From positions 186,001 through 250,000 of the forward strand of contig NZ_JBNCMC010000003.1 of NCBI RefSeq assembly GCF_049844995.1: DNA of 64,000 nucleotides, in the 5' to 3' direction. Below the pieces are notes generated by a model. The model was not told the origin of the DNA, ran no database searches, and saw nothing but the letters and a program-made list of their open reading frames with translations. The stretch is from Luteimicrobium sp049844995. GTDB taxonomy: Bacteria; Actinomycetota; Actinomycetes; Actinomycetales; Cellulomonadaceae. Of this stretch, positions 24,413 to 32,336 are shown piece by piece; position 1 is the stretch's first letter; each line of letters begins with the position of its first letter. The position numbers and the translations under genes were made by a program.

Positions 24413-24420
24413 CGACGGAC

Positions 24421-25359
24421 TCAGGGGAGGCGGTTGCGCCCGCGGAGCCGGTGCGCCCAGCTCTGGGCGAGCAGCCGCAGGACCGTGCGCTTGCTCGTCA
24501 CGTCGACGACCGTGAACCGGTCGCGCGCGACCCGTCCCGGTCGGGTCAGGGAGAGCTCGGCGGCGGCGTCGGCGACTTCCGCCAGCACGTCCGGGGCGAG
24601 GGGGAGGGGTGCCTCGTCGGGCTGCGAGCGCGCGCCGAGCGGGTACTCGCTGCGGGGGGCGCGCGCCGCCTCGACGTGCGCCCCGACCACCCACGTGACC
24701 CCGTGCTCGGGAGCGAAGGCTGCGAGCCGGGCGGTGCTCGTCGCGAAGGCGCGCCGGTCGTCCACGTAGAGGCGACCCGGGTAGACGCTGTCGCCCGTGA
24801 ACAGGATCCCGGTCCGCGGGTCCAGCAGGGTGATCGCCGTCGGGTGGTGCCCGGGCGTCGCCAGGATCGTGAGATCGCGGCTCCCGAGGTCGAACGTGAC
24901 CTCGTCGGGCCCGGGCTCGCCGAGCCCGAAGAAGGCCCGGACGTCCGCGAGCTCCTTCCCGACGACGACCGTCCCCGGCCGGTCGGCGAGCTGGGTGTCC
25001 GCGGCGACGTGGTCGCCGTGCGCGTGCGAGTGCGCGACGACGAGCTCGTAGCCCTCGCGCGGGTTCCGTTCCAGCCACGCGGCCACGAGCGCGTCGACGG
25101 TCGAGCGCAGCGGGAACGCCGACGCGTCCGCGGTCGCGCCGGTGTCGAGGAGCAGCGCGCGTCGCGACCCGAAGAGCAGGGCCAGCACCGGCGCCTCGTG
25201 GCTCGAGCGCTTCGACTGCCGCAGGAGCACCGTGTGCTCCTCGAGGGCGTGCACCTCGATCGGGGTGGTGTCGCCGCGGGCCGGTGCGGCGACCGCCCAA
25301 CGGTCCGGGAATGTGACCCGGACCGGCGGGTCGCCGGGCAGAGCCGGGGGCTCGGTCAC
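24421..25359 (-). CDS. MBL-fold metallo-hydrolase
   Basis: A 312-aa metallo-beta-lactamase-fold enzyme. The metal-binding HSHAHGDH lies at residues 110-117, with further ligands in ATPGHHPTAI, FTGDSVYPGRLY and VVGAHVEA. The ~60-residue C-terminal tail is basic (SKRTVLRLLAQSWAHRLRGRNRL). The substrate cannot be told. Its ATG overlaps the stop of the upstream methyltransferase gene by 4 bp, so they are cotranslated. Confidence 0.85.
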   Translation of the reverse strand: MTEPPALPGDPPVRVTFPDRWAVAAPARGDTTPIEVHALEEHTVLLRQSKRSSHEAPVLALLFGSRRALLLDTGATADASAFPLRSTVDALVAAWLERNPREGYELVVAHSHAHGDHVAADTQLADRPGTVVVGKELADVRAFFGLGEPGPDEVTFDLGSRDLTILATPGHHPTAITLLDPRTGILFTGDSVYPGRLYVDDRRAFATSTARLAAFAPEHGVTWVVGAHVEAARAPRSEYPLGARSQPDEAPLPLAPDVLAEVADAAAELSLTRPGRVARDRFTVVDVTSKRTVLRLLAQSWAHRLRGRNRLP

Positions 25360-26642
25360 GACTGCTCCTCGTCGCGCGGCCGGGCGGCGCCCGGCCCGTG
25401 GGTCGCGTCAGGACGTGCGACCGACCGTGTGACGGTGAACGTGCGGTCGCGGGTGACCTGGGTCGTCGCACCGACGACGCGCGCGAGCTCGGCCCGGTGC
25501 TGCAGGTGCGAGTTGTAGACGGTCCACAGGGCGCCGCCGGGGCGCAGGACGCGCGCCGCGGTGCGGAACATCCGGGACGCGGTCCCGGTGTGGAGGGCGG
25601 CGCCGACGTGGAACGGCGGGTTGCACACGACGACGTCGAACGCCGCGTCGGGGAGGGCGCGACCGGTGTCGTCGCGGAGCGCCTCGACCCGGTCGCCCAC
25701 GCCCGCGGCGGCCGCCGTGAGCGTCGTCGAGGCGACGGCGGCCGCGGACACGTCCGTCGCGACGACCCGAGCGGTCGGGTACGCCTGCGCGACGCGTACG
25801 GCGAGGACGCCTGTCCCGCAGCCGAGGTCCAGCACGCTGCCGCCCTCCGGGACGACGGGCGAGCCGTGCGCCGGCCCGGGACCGGGAAGGCCCGGCAGGA
25901 GGCCGAGAGCCTCCAGCAGCGCGCGGGTGCCGCGGTCGAGCCGGGGTCCGGCGAACGCTGCGCCGTACGCCCAGACGACCAGGCCGTCGAGCGGTTGCTC
26001 CGAGACGGGAGACGTCCGCTCGATGTCGCGCGGCCCGGACGCGACGAGCGCCCTGGCCTTGTGGCGTCCGCGCGTGGCCCGGACGTCGGTGAAGCACCGG
26101 CCGAGCACCTCGTTCATGGTGGGCGTCATGTGCTTGACCATCCCGCCCGCCAGCACGACGACGTCGCGTGCGGCGTGCCGCGCGACGGCCTCGGCGAGGT
26201 CCGTGAGCGCCGCGAGCGAGCGGGGGAGCCGGACGAGGACGAGCCGCGCGCCGTCGAGCGCAGTACCCGGGACGAGGGACTCGCCGGGCGGGCCGGCCGC
26301 GTGCCGGTCGTACGCGCCCGCGACGCCCAGGCGCTCGGCGTTGGCGTCGAGCGCCCGCTCTGCCACGACGGAGTCCTGCCAGACCCGCGGGGCGCGCACG
26401 CCGAGGCTGAGGGCCCCGAGCGTCAGGGCGCCGTAGGGATCGTCCAGGACGGTCACCGCTCCCGGCGCGGCGAGTGCCGCGCCGTCGGGACCGGAGAGGA
26501 GGGCGGCGAGCTCCTCGAGCACCAGGCGGTCGGCGCCGTCGGCGGCGAGCAGATCGGGACCCTCCACGTCGGGCCAGCGGCGCAGGCGCGCGAGCGCGTC
26601 GGTCAGGGTGTCGGGCAGGGGCGGGGGATCGGACGGGGGCAC
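25356..26642 (-). CDS. Class I SAM-dependent methyltransferase, RsmC/RlmG type
   Basis: A 428-aa protein with an N-terminal non-catalytic half and a C-terminal SAM domain: LDLGCGTGVLAVRVAQ (motif I) and VVCNPPFHVG, the NPPF/Y motif of enzymes that methylate exocyclic amines of guanine. The double-domain layout and length match 16S/23S rRNA guanine-N2-methyltransferases. The exact rRNA position is not determinable. The GTG start follows GGAGAG. It forms a pair with the MBL hydrolase. Confidence 0.8.
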   Translation of the reverse strand: MPPSDPPPLPDTLTDALARLRRWPDVEGPDLLAADGADRLVLEELAALLSGPDGAALAAPGAVTVLDDPYGALTLGALSLGVRAPRVWQDSVVAERALDANAERLGVAGAYDRHAAGPPGESLVPGTALDGARLVLVRLPRSLAALTDLAEAVARHAARDVVVLAGGMVKHMTPTMNEVLGRCFTDVRATRGRHKARALVASGPRDIERTSPVSEQPLDGLVVWAYGAAFAGPRLDRGTRALLEALGLLPGLPGPGPAHGSPVVPEGGSVLDLGCGTGVLAVRVAQAYPTARVVATDVSAAAVASTTLTAAAAGVGDRVEALRDDTGRALPDAAFDVVVCNPPFHVGAALHTGTASRMFRTAARVLRPGGALWTVYNSHLQHRAELARVVGATTQVTRDRTFTVTRSVARPDATHGPGAARPRDEEQS

Positions 26643-26673
26643 CCGGCCAGTCTCTCCCGTCTCGGCGCCCCCG

Positions 26674-27117
26674 TCAGACCACGCAGAGCTCGTTGCCCTC
26701 CGGGTCCGCGAGCACGACGTGGTCGAGCCCACGCGGGCCGTCGTGCTCTTCGAGGACGCGCGCGCCGGCGCCGCACAGCTCGGCGACCTTCGAGCGGATC
26801 GCGTCCTCGCGCCGCTCCTGCGGCGCGTCGCGTCCGCCCGAGACCTTGAGATCGAGGTGGAGACGGTTCTTCGTGGTCTTCGGCTCGGGGACCCGGAGTA
26901 GCGACAGGCTCGGCAGACGGCCCGAGGGGTCGGTGAGGTACGCCGCGCCGTCCCGCTCGTCCTCCGGGACGCCCTGGGCCTCGAACCACGCGTCCCAGGT
27001 CGCGGAGCCGGCCGGCACGGGCGGCTCCCGGTAGCCGAGCGCGAGCGCCCAGAAGGCGGCGAGGGCGCGGGGGTCGGCGCAGTCGACCGTGACGCCCCAG
27101 GCGGCGGGTTGGTCCAT
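26674..27117 (-). CDS. VOC-family protein
   Basis: A 147-aa glyoxalase/bleomycin-resistance-fold protein with two beta-alpha-beta-beta-beta halves: WGVTVDCADPRALAAFWALALGYR at the start and GLDHVVLADPEGNELCVV at the end. The function is unknown. The start is leaderless: the -10 box TAGGCT (27129-27124 on the minus strand) lies six bases before ATG and overlaps the stop codon of the TetR gene upstream. Confidence 0.85.
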   Translation of the reverse strand: MDQPAAWGVTVDCADPRALAAFWALALGYREPPVPAGSATWDAWFEAQGVPEDERDGAAYLTDPSGRLPSLSLLRVPEPKTTKNRLHLDLKVSGGRDAPQERREDAIRSKVAELCGAGARVLEEHDGPRGLDHVVLADPEGNELCVV

Positions 27118-27126
27118 CCGTCGAGC

Positions 27127-27771
27127 CTAGGCTCCCGGTCGCCCGGCCGTCGCCCCCGGGCCGTCCGCTGCTGCGGACCGGTCGTCGCCCCCGACCAGCC
27201 CGGTCACCCCGTCGACCAGCAGCTCGACGAGCACGTCGTAGCTCCCGCCGACGTCATCGGGCAGGCCGAAGCCGCCGCCCAGCTCGAGCGCCACGAACCC
27301 GTGCACCGCGGAGCGGACCGCGCGCACGACGTCGACGGTGCGAGCCTCCTCGAGGTCGAACCCGCGCAGCGTCGCGGCGACGATCCCGACGACGTCCGCG
27401 CCCGCGGCGGAGAGCTCGAGGTCGTCCGCGGACGACGGGTCCGGCGCGACCTGTGTCGCGGCGTAGCGTCCCGGGTGCTCGAGCGCGTACCCCCGGATGG
27501 CCCGCGCGAGGGACCGGAGCGCGTCGGGCCCGCTCCGGCCGACCGTCGCAGCCGCGGCCGCCCGCCCGAGCTCCCGCACGGCGACGAGCGCGACCCCGCG
27601 GCGCAGGTCCTCGAGCGACCCGACGTGCTTGTACAGGCTGGGGGTCGCGACGCCCGCCCGCGCGGCCACGCGGGCGAGGGTCAGGTCGGCGAACCCGGTC
27701 GGGCCGGCGTCGTCGACGAGCGCGAGGGCGTGCCCGACGACGGCGTCCCGGGAGAGCCCGGCCCTAGGCAC
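27127..27771 (-). CDS. TetR-family regulator with WHG-type C-terminal domain
   Basis: A 214-aa regulator. The HTH lies at residues ~28-60 (LTLARVAARAGVATPSLYKHVGSLEDL). The C-terminal domain contains RSAVHGFVALELGGGFGLP, the WHG-type signature. The GTG start overlaps the stop of a 19-codon leaderless leader ORF. Upstream lies a 28-bp operator-promoter module almost duplicated before the membrane protein gene at 32241, which is therefore its probable distant target. Confidence 0.9.
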   Translation of the reverse strand: MPRAGLSRDAVVGHALALVDDAGPTGFADLTLARVAARAGVATPSLYKHVGSLEDLRRGVALVAVRELGRAAAAATVGRSGPDALRSLARAIRGYALEHPGRYAATQVAPDPSSADDLELSAAGADVVGIVAATLRGFDLEEARTVDVVRAVRSAVHGFVALELGGGFGLPDDVGGSYDVLVELLVDGVTGLVGGDDRSAAADGPGATAGRPGA

Positions 27772-27823
27772 GGGCGCTCCCGTCGGGGTCGGTGGCGGCG
27801 GTACGGCGCACGGTGAAGAACAT
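27764..27823 (-). CDS. 19-codon leaderless leader ORF upstream of tetR
   Basis: ATG at 27823 lies seven bases after the -10 box TAGCTT, so the transcript would begin at this start codon. The frame reads MFFTVRRTAATDPDGSARA and stops at TAG 27766-27764, overlapping the TetR GTG start (27771) by a few bases. This fits a leader that delivers ribosomes to the TetR start by coupling. The peptide itself need not have a function. Confidence 0.5.
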   Translation of the reverse strand: MFFTVRRTAATDPDGSARA

Positions 27824-27859
27824 AGCCAATAAGCTATGCCGCTTAGCCATGGTGCGCAA
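27821..27859 (-). promoter_or_regulatory. TetR promoter with overlapping operator (module 1)
   Basis: On the minus strand -35 TTGCGC (27859-27854), 17-bp spacer, -10 TAGCTT (27836-27831), then seven bases to the leader ATG. The palindrome CATAGC-N6-GCTATG (27821-27838) covers the -10 box. The 28 bp 27821-27848 match module 2 at 32239-32266 at 22 positions with no gaps. Confidence 0.75.
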
Positions 27860-27901
27860 CCCGGTCGCTCGGCAGCGTCGCCGCGGGCGAGGAGGCTCGG
27901 G

Positions 27902-29950
27902 TCAGCTCGCGGAGCGGTGCGCCGCGGCGAACCCGGACGGCGAGGTGGCGGCCTCCTCCACGCGGACGACGTGCATGACCGCGTTGATCAGCGCGAGGTG
28001 CGTGAACGCCTGCGGGAAGTTGCCGAGGTGCCGGCCGTTGCGGGTGTCGATCTCCTCGGCGTACAGGCCGAGGGGGCTCGCGAACGACAGGAGCCGCTCG
28101 CACAGCGCCCGCGCGCGGTCGACCTCGCCGATCTCGACGAGCGCCGACACCAGCCAGAACGAGCAGATGGTGAACGTGCCCTCCTCGCCGGCGAGGCCGT
28201 CGTCGGTCTCGTCGGTGCGGTACCGCAGGACGAGTCCGTCCTCGGTGAGCTCGTCGGCGATCGCGAGGACGGTGTTGCGGACGCGCTCGTCGTCGGCGGG
28301 CAGGAACCGCAGGAGCGGCATGAGGAGGAGGGACGCGTCGAGCGCCGTCGTCCCGTAGTGCTGCGTGAAGACGCCGCGCTCGTCGATGCCGTGGGCGCAG
28401 ATGTCGGCGTGGATCTCGTCGGCGATCTTCGACCACTGCGACGCGAAGTCGTGCTCGTCGTACAGCTCGGCGAGGCGTGCGCCGCGGTCCATCGCGACCC
28501 AGCAGAACAGCTTCGACGACGTGAAGTGCTGGGGCGCTCCACGCACCTCCCAGATGCCGCGGTCCTTCTCGTGCCAGTGCTTCGCGGCCTCCTCGACCTG
28601 CTGCTTGAGGACGGGCCAGAGGGACTCGGGCAGCTGCTCGCGCGACTTCGCGTGCAGGTACACGGAGTCGAGGACGGCGCCCCAGACGTCGTGCTGGGTC
28701 TGCAGGTAGGCGTCGTTCCCGACGCGCACGGGGCGCGCGCCCTCGTAGCCGTGCAGGTGGTCGAGCTCGCGCTCGTCGAGCCGGTGCTCGCCCCCGACGC
28801 CGTACATCACCTGCAGCGGCTTGTCGTCGCGGCACACGTCGTGCACGAACGCGAAGAAGTCGTTCGCCTCCCGGTCGAACCCCAGGGTGTACAGGCCCCA
28901 GAGCGCGAACGTGGAGTCGCGGATCCACGCGTACCGGTAGTCCCAGTTGCGTTCCCCGCCGGGCGTCTCGGGCAGCGACGTCGTCGCGGCGGCCAGCAGC
29001 GCGCCCGTCGGGGCGTAGGTGAGTCCCTTGAGGGTGAGGGCGGACTGCTGCAGGTAGGAGCGCCACGGGTGGTCGGGGAAGACGCCCTGGGTGAGCCACT
29101 CGCGCCAGTAGCGCTCGGTCCGCTGCATGGCGCGCAGCGCCTCCTCCCAGTCCGACGGCGCCGGGAGCGGCGACCACGACAGCGCGACGTACGCGTGCTC
29201 GCCCGCGCGCAGGCGGGTGCGCGCCTGGACGCGGCGGTCCTCGACGCCGAGGCGGAGGCTGCTCGTGACCCGCAGGTCGGGGTTGGGTCCGTCGCCGCGG
29301 CGGGCCACGAGCCGGTTGTAGCCGTCGCCCTCGTACTCCCACTGGCAAGCACGCCGCCCGTAGTCGGGCATGGGCTCGCACACGACGTCGAGCTCGACCG
29401 TGCCGTTGACGCAGATGACGGTGCGGAGCAGCATGTGCTCCGCGTCGTGGTCGGTGGGGGTGCGCCGGTGCGTCTGCGACCGTTCGTCGACGTTGTGCCA
29501 CGGCCCCATGACCATGGCGTCGCGGACGACGAGCCAGCCGGTCGTCGTCTGCCAGGTGGTCTCGAGGACGAGGGTGCCGGGCAGGTAGCGCCGCGCGACG
29601 GGGACGCTGACCCCGTACGGTCCGACGCGGAAGGACCCGGTGCCGCGGTCGAGGATCGAGGAGAAGATGCTCGGCGCGTCGGGACGGGGCACGCACATCC
29701 ACTCGACGGCGCCGCTCGGCGCGACGAGGGCGTTGGACTCGCAGTCGGACAGGAACGCGTAGTCGGCGATCGACGGGAACGGGCTGCGCCCGTCGCGCAC
29801 GGGGCGGTACGGCTCGTCGCTGGCCTCGAGGTGCAGGCCGTGGGACGGGACGTTGGCGGGCAGGTGCGGGGCGCCGTCGTCGGGGGCGGTGGTCGTCGTG
29901 CCCAGGGAGTCCAGGTGGGTCGTGGGCGCGGCGTCGGACGTGGAGCTCAT
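27902..29950 (-). CDS. GH15-family glycoside hydrolase (trehalase-type)
   Basis: A 682-aa cytosolic enzyme of glycoside hydrolase family 15. An N-terminal beta-sandwich (about 60-300, starting PSIADYAFLSDCESNALV) is followed by an (alpha/alpha)6 barrel with ERNWDYRYAWIRDSTFALWGLY and, near residues 600-650, ASPLGLYAEEIDTRNGRHLGNFPQAFTHLALI, which carries the second catalytic glutamate. Length and motifs match actinobacterial GH15 trehalases, which cleave trehalose to glucose; a glucoamylase-like activity is the alternative. It is divergent from cystathionine beta-synthase and has no obvious operon partner. Confidence 0.88.
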   Translation of the reverse strand: MSSTSDAAPTTHLDSLGTTTTAPDDGAPHLPANVPSHGLHLEASDEPYRPVRDGRSPFPSIADYAFLSDCESNALVAPSGAVEWMCVPRPDAPSIFSSILDRGTGSFRVGPYGVSVPVARRYLPGTLVLETTWQTTTGWLVVRDAMVMGPWHNVDERSQTHRRTPTDHDAEHMLLRTVICVNGTVELDVVCEPMPDYGRRACQWEYEGDGYNRLVARRGDGPNPDLRVTSSLRLGVEDRRVQARTRLRAGEHAYVALSWSPLPAPSDWEEALRAMQRTERYWREWLTQGVFPDHPWRSYLQQSALTLKGLTYAPTGALLAAATTSLPETPGGERNWDYRYAWIRDSTFALWGLYTLGFDREANDFFAFVHDVCRDDKPLQVMYGVGGEHRLDERELDHLHGYEGARPVRVGNDAYLQTQHDVWGAVLDSVYLHAKSREQLPESLWPVLKQQVEEAAKHWHEKDRGIWEVRGAPQHFTSSKLFCWVAMDRGARLAELYDEHDFASQWSKIADEIHADICAHGIDERGVFTQHYGTTALDASLLLMPLLRFLPADDERVRNTVLAIADELTEDGLVLRYRTDETDDGLAGEEGTFTICSFWLVSALVEIGEVDRARALCERLLSFASPLGLYAEEIDTRNGRHLGNFPQAFTHLALINAVMHVVRVEEAATSPSGFAAAHRSAS

Positions 29951-30054
29951 GTCGCCAGCCTGCGCCTTCGTGGGTCCCCGGCGCCAGTTCCGGGCGGCGT
30001 GTTCACCTCACCGTGACAGGGCCGTCACGTCGTGGGCCGCCCGCTCGCCGCTGT

Positions 30055-30106
30055 GGGCATCCGTTCTGCCGGGCGCGGCGGTGTCGAAACGACAGAACGC
30101 ATGCCC
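30055..30106. repeat. Inverted repeat between divergent GH15 and CBS genes
   Basis: Arms GGGCATCCGTTCTG (30055-30068) and its complement (30093-30106) match at 13 of 14 positions around a 24-base spacer. The right arm ends 19 bp before the -10 box of the CBS gene, so it could be an operator; no matching regulator is obvious. Confidence 0.6.
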
Positions 30107-30137
30107 GCACGGGGAGGCTGGGCCTAGCGTGGGCACC

Positions 30138-31544
30138 ATGCGCTACGTGGAGCACGTGTCCGAGCTGGTCGGGAACACCCCCCTCGTCCGGCTGACGCGC
30201 CTGGCGGAGGGGCTCGACGCGACGATCCTCGCGAAGGTCGAGTACGTGAACCCCGGCGGATCGGTCAAGGACCGGATCGCGCTGCGGATGATCGAGGCGG
30301 CGGAGGCGTCGGGCGAGCTGCGGCCCGGCGGCACGATCGTGGAGCCGACCAGCGGGAACACGGGCGTCGGGCTGGCGCTGGTCGCGCAGCGCAAGGGGTA
30401 CCGCTGCGTGTTCGTCTGCCCGGACAAGGTCTCGCAGGACAAGCGCGACGTGCTGCGCGCGTACGGCGCGGAGGTCGTCGTGACGCCGACGTCGGTCGCC
30501 CCCGACTCCCCGGACTCCTACTACTCCGTGTCGGACCGGCTGGTGCGGGAGATCCCCGGCGCATGGAAGCCCGACCAGTACTCGAACCCGAACGGCCCGG
30601 CGTCGCACTTCGCGTCGACCGGCCCGGAGATCTGGGCCGACACGGACGGCCGGGTCACGCACTTCGTGGCCGGCGTGGGCACGGGCGGCACCATCACGGG
30701 CACCGGCCGGTACCTGCGTGAGGTCTCGGTCCCGCGTCCCGAGGCCGACGGCGGGGTCGTGCGGATCGTCGGCGCCGACCCGGAGGGCTCGGTCTACTCC
30801 GGCGGGACGGGGCGCCCGTACCTGGTCGAGGGCGTGGGGGAGGACTTCTGGCCGTCCGCCTACGACCCGGACGTGCCGCACGAGGTGGTCGCGGTGACGG
30901 ACGCCGAGTCGTTCGAGATGACGCGGCGCCTCGCGCACGAGGAGGCGCTGCTGGTCGGCGGGTCGTCGGGCATGGCGGTGGTCGCGGCGCTGCGCGTGGC
31001 CGAGCGGCTCCAGCGCGAGGACCCCGAGGCGGCGAGGCGCGCCGTGATCGTCGTGCTCCTGCCCGACGGCGGCCGCGGCTACCTGTCCAAGGTGTTCGAC
31101 GACGCGTGGATGCGGTCGTACGGGTTCCTGCCCGCCGCGACGGGCGTGACCGTCGCGGACGTGCTGCGGGGCAAGAGCGGCGAGCTCCCCGCGCTCGTCC
31201 ACACGCACCCGCACGAGACCGTCCGCGACGCCATCGACATCCTGCGCGAGTACGGCGTCTCGCAGATGCCCGTCGTCTCCGTGGAGCCGCCGGTCGTGCT
31301 CGGCGAGGTCGCCGGCGCGGTGACCGAGCGGGACCTGCTGGACGTCGTCTTCGCCGGCCACGCCTCGCTCGCGGAGCGCGTCGAGACCCACATGGGCCCC
31401 CCGCTCCCGATCGTGGGCAGCGGCGAGAGCGTCGAGTCGCTGCGGGCCGCGCTCGAGCACGACGACGCGGTGATGGTCGTCGACGACGGCAAGCCCGCCG
31501 GGGTCCTCACGCGCCACGACCTGCTGGGGTTCCTGGGCTCCTGA
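30138..31544 (+). CDS. Cystathionine beta-synthase
   Basis: A 468-aa PLP enzyme condensing serine and homocysteine to cystathionine, the first step of transsulfuration to cysteine. The PLP lysine lies in NPGGSVKDR (Lys44), with PTSGNTG and GTGGTITGTGRYL phosphate-binding loops. Residues ~340-468 form a pair of CBS domains, which distinguishes it from plain cysteine synthase. The start is leaderless: TAGCGT, seven bases, ATG. The cystathionine gamma-synthase gene lies 0.8 kb downstream on the same strand, with a convergent membrane gene between them. Its 3' end overlaps that gene by 38 bp. Confidence 0.93.
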   Translation: MRYVEHVSELVGNTPLVRLTRLAEGLDATILAKVEYVNPGGSVKDRIALRMIEAAEASGELRPGGTIVEPTSGNTGVGLALVAQRKGYRCVFVCPDKVSQDKRDVLRAYGAEVVVTPTSVAPDSPDSYYSVSDRLVREIPGAWKPDQYSNPNGPASHFASTGPEIWADTDGRVTHFVAGVGTGGTITGTGRYLREVSVPRPEADGGVVRIVGADPEGSVYSGGTGRPYLVEGVGEDFWPSAYDPDVPHEVVAVTDAESFEMTRRLAHEEALLVGGSSGMAVVAALRVAERLQREDPEAARRAVIVVLLPDGGRGYLSKVFDDAWMRSYGFLPAATGVTVADVLRGKSGELPALVHTHPHETVRDAIDILREYGVSQMPVVSVEPPVVLGEVAGAVTERDLLDVVFAGHASLAERVETHMGPPLPIVGSGESVESLRAALEHDDAVMVVDDGKPAGVLTRHDLLGFLGS

Positions 31545-32241
31545 CGACGGCCGCCGCGAGCAGCCAGGCCGCCAGCGCGGCGACGACGCCGTGCGCGACC
31601 CGGGCCGGCTCGCCGGCGAAGAACTGGGGGAGGAAGAGGACGAGGGCCGCCGCGAGCGGGACGGCGGCCCACCGGCGGCCGCCGGTCGCGGCGCGCCACC
31701 ACGCGACCGCGAGCAGCACGCCGGACGTCGCGAGCAGGACCAGCCCCGAACCGAACATCGTCGCGGCGACCGGCTGGAGCCGGATGTCCTCGATCGTGTC
31801 GAGGAACGTGGGGTCCCAGGTGGTCGCGGCGCGTCCGGCGAGCTCGTGGATCGCGAAGATCTCGGCGCCGAAGTAGGGCAGGACGAGCGCGGCACCGGCA
31901 CCGCCGGTGACGACCGCGGCACGGGTGGCCCGGCGGTCGGGCAGCAGACGGGCGACGAGGGCCGCGGCGAACGGCCAGAGCGCGATCGCGGCGGCGCCGC
32001 ACAGGTGCGCGACGATCCACCGGTCCGAGGCCATCGCCCGGGCCAGCTCCGGGGTCGCGACGGACTCGTCGGGCCACGGCCGGAGCGCGGGGAACAGGAG
32101 GACGAGCGCCCCGAGCGTGCCGAGCGCGGCGGCCGCGGCGCGGCGGCGGGGACGGGCGGCGCGGGTCGTGGCGGGCGCAGGCCCGGAGGGTGCCGGAAGG
32201 TCGCCGGCCGCGGTGACGGGGGTGGTCTGGTGAGTGCTCAT
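31507..32241 (-). CDS. Integral membrane protein of unknown function
   Basis: A 244-aa protein: a soluble Pro/Ala-rich N-terminus of ~30 residues, then about six hydrophobic segments with a conserved-looking YFGAEIFAIHELAG stretch in a loop. I do not recognise a named family. ATG 32241 is leaderless: TAGCTT seven bases before it and TTGCCA 17 bp further up. The promoter carries the same 28-bp operator module as the tetR gene at 27.8 kb, so this gene is its likely target. It overlaps the end of the CBS gene by 38 bp tail to tail. Confidence 0.75.
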   Translation of the reverse strand: MSTHQTTPVTAAGDLPAPSGPAPATTRAARPRRRAAAAALGTLGALVLLFPALRPWPDESVATPELARAMASDRWIVAHLCGAAAIALWPFAAALVARLLPDRRATRAAVVTGGAGAALVLPYFGAEIFAIHELAGRAATTWDPTFLDTIEDIRLQPVAATMFGSGLVLLATSGVLLAVAWWRAATGGRRWAAVPLAAALVLFLPQFFAGEPARVAHGVVAALAAWLLAAAVVRSPGTPAGRGA

Positions 32242-32277
32242 AGCCAAAAAGCTAATGGGCATAGCCGAGATTGGCAA
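32239..32277 (-). promoter_or_regulatory. Membrane-protein promoter with TetR-type operator (module 2)
   Basis: Minus strand: -35 TTGCCA (32277-32272), 17-bp spacer, -10 TAGCTT (32254-32249), seven bases, ATG at 32241. The stretch 32239-32266 matches the tetR promoter module at 27821-27848 at 22 of 28 positions. The operator half-sites GGCTATG flank the -10 box and run into the start codon. Confidence 0.75.
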
Positions 32278-32336
32278 GAGCAGACCGGGGCGACGTGGAC
32301 CGCCCACGGCGGTCCCGGCGTCGATAGCCTGGACGG

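Noticed and set aside
27843..29702. A 619-aa frame overlapping the GH15 gene in another phase
   Set aside because: Arg/Pro/His-rich composition and full overlap with a well-supported enzyme gene mark it as a shadow frame.
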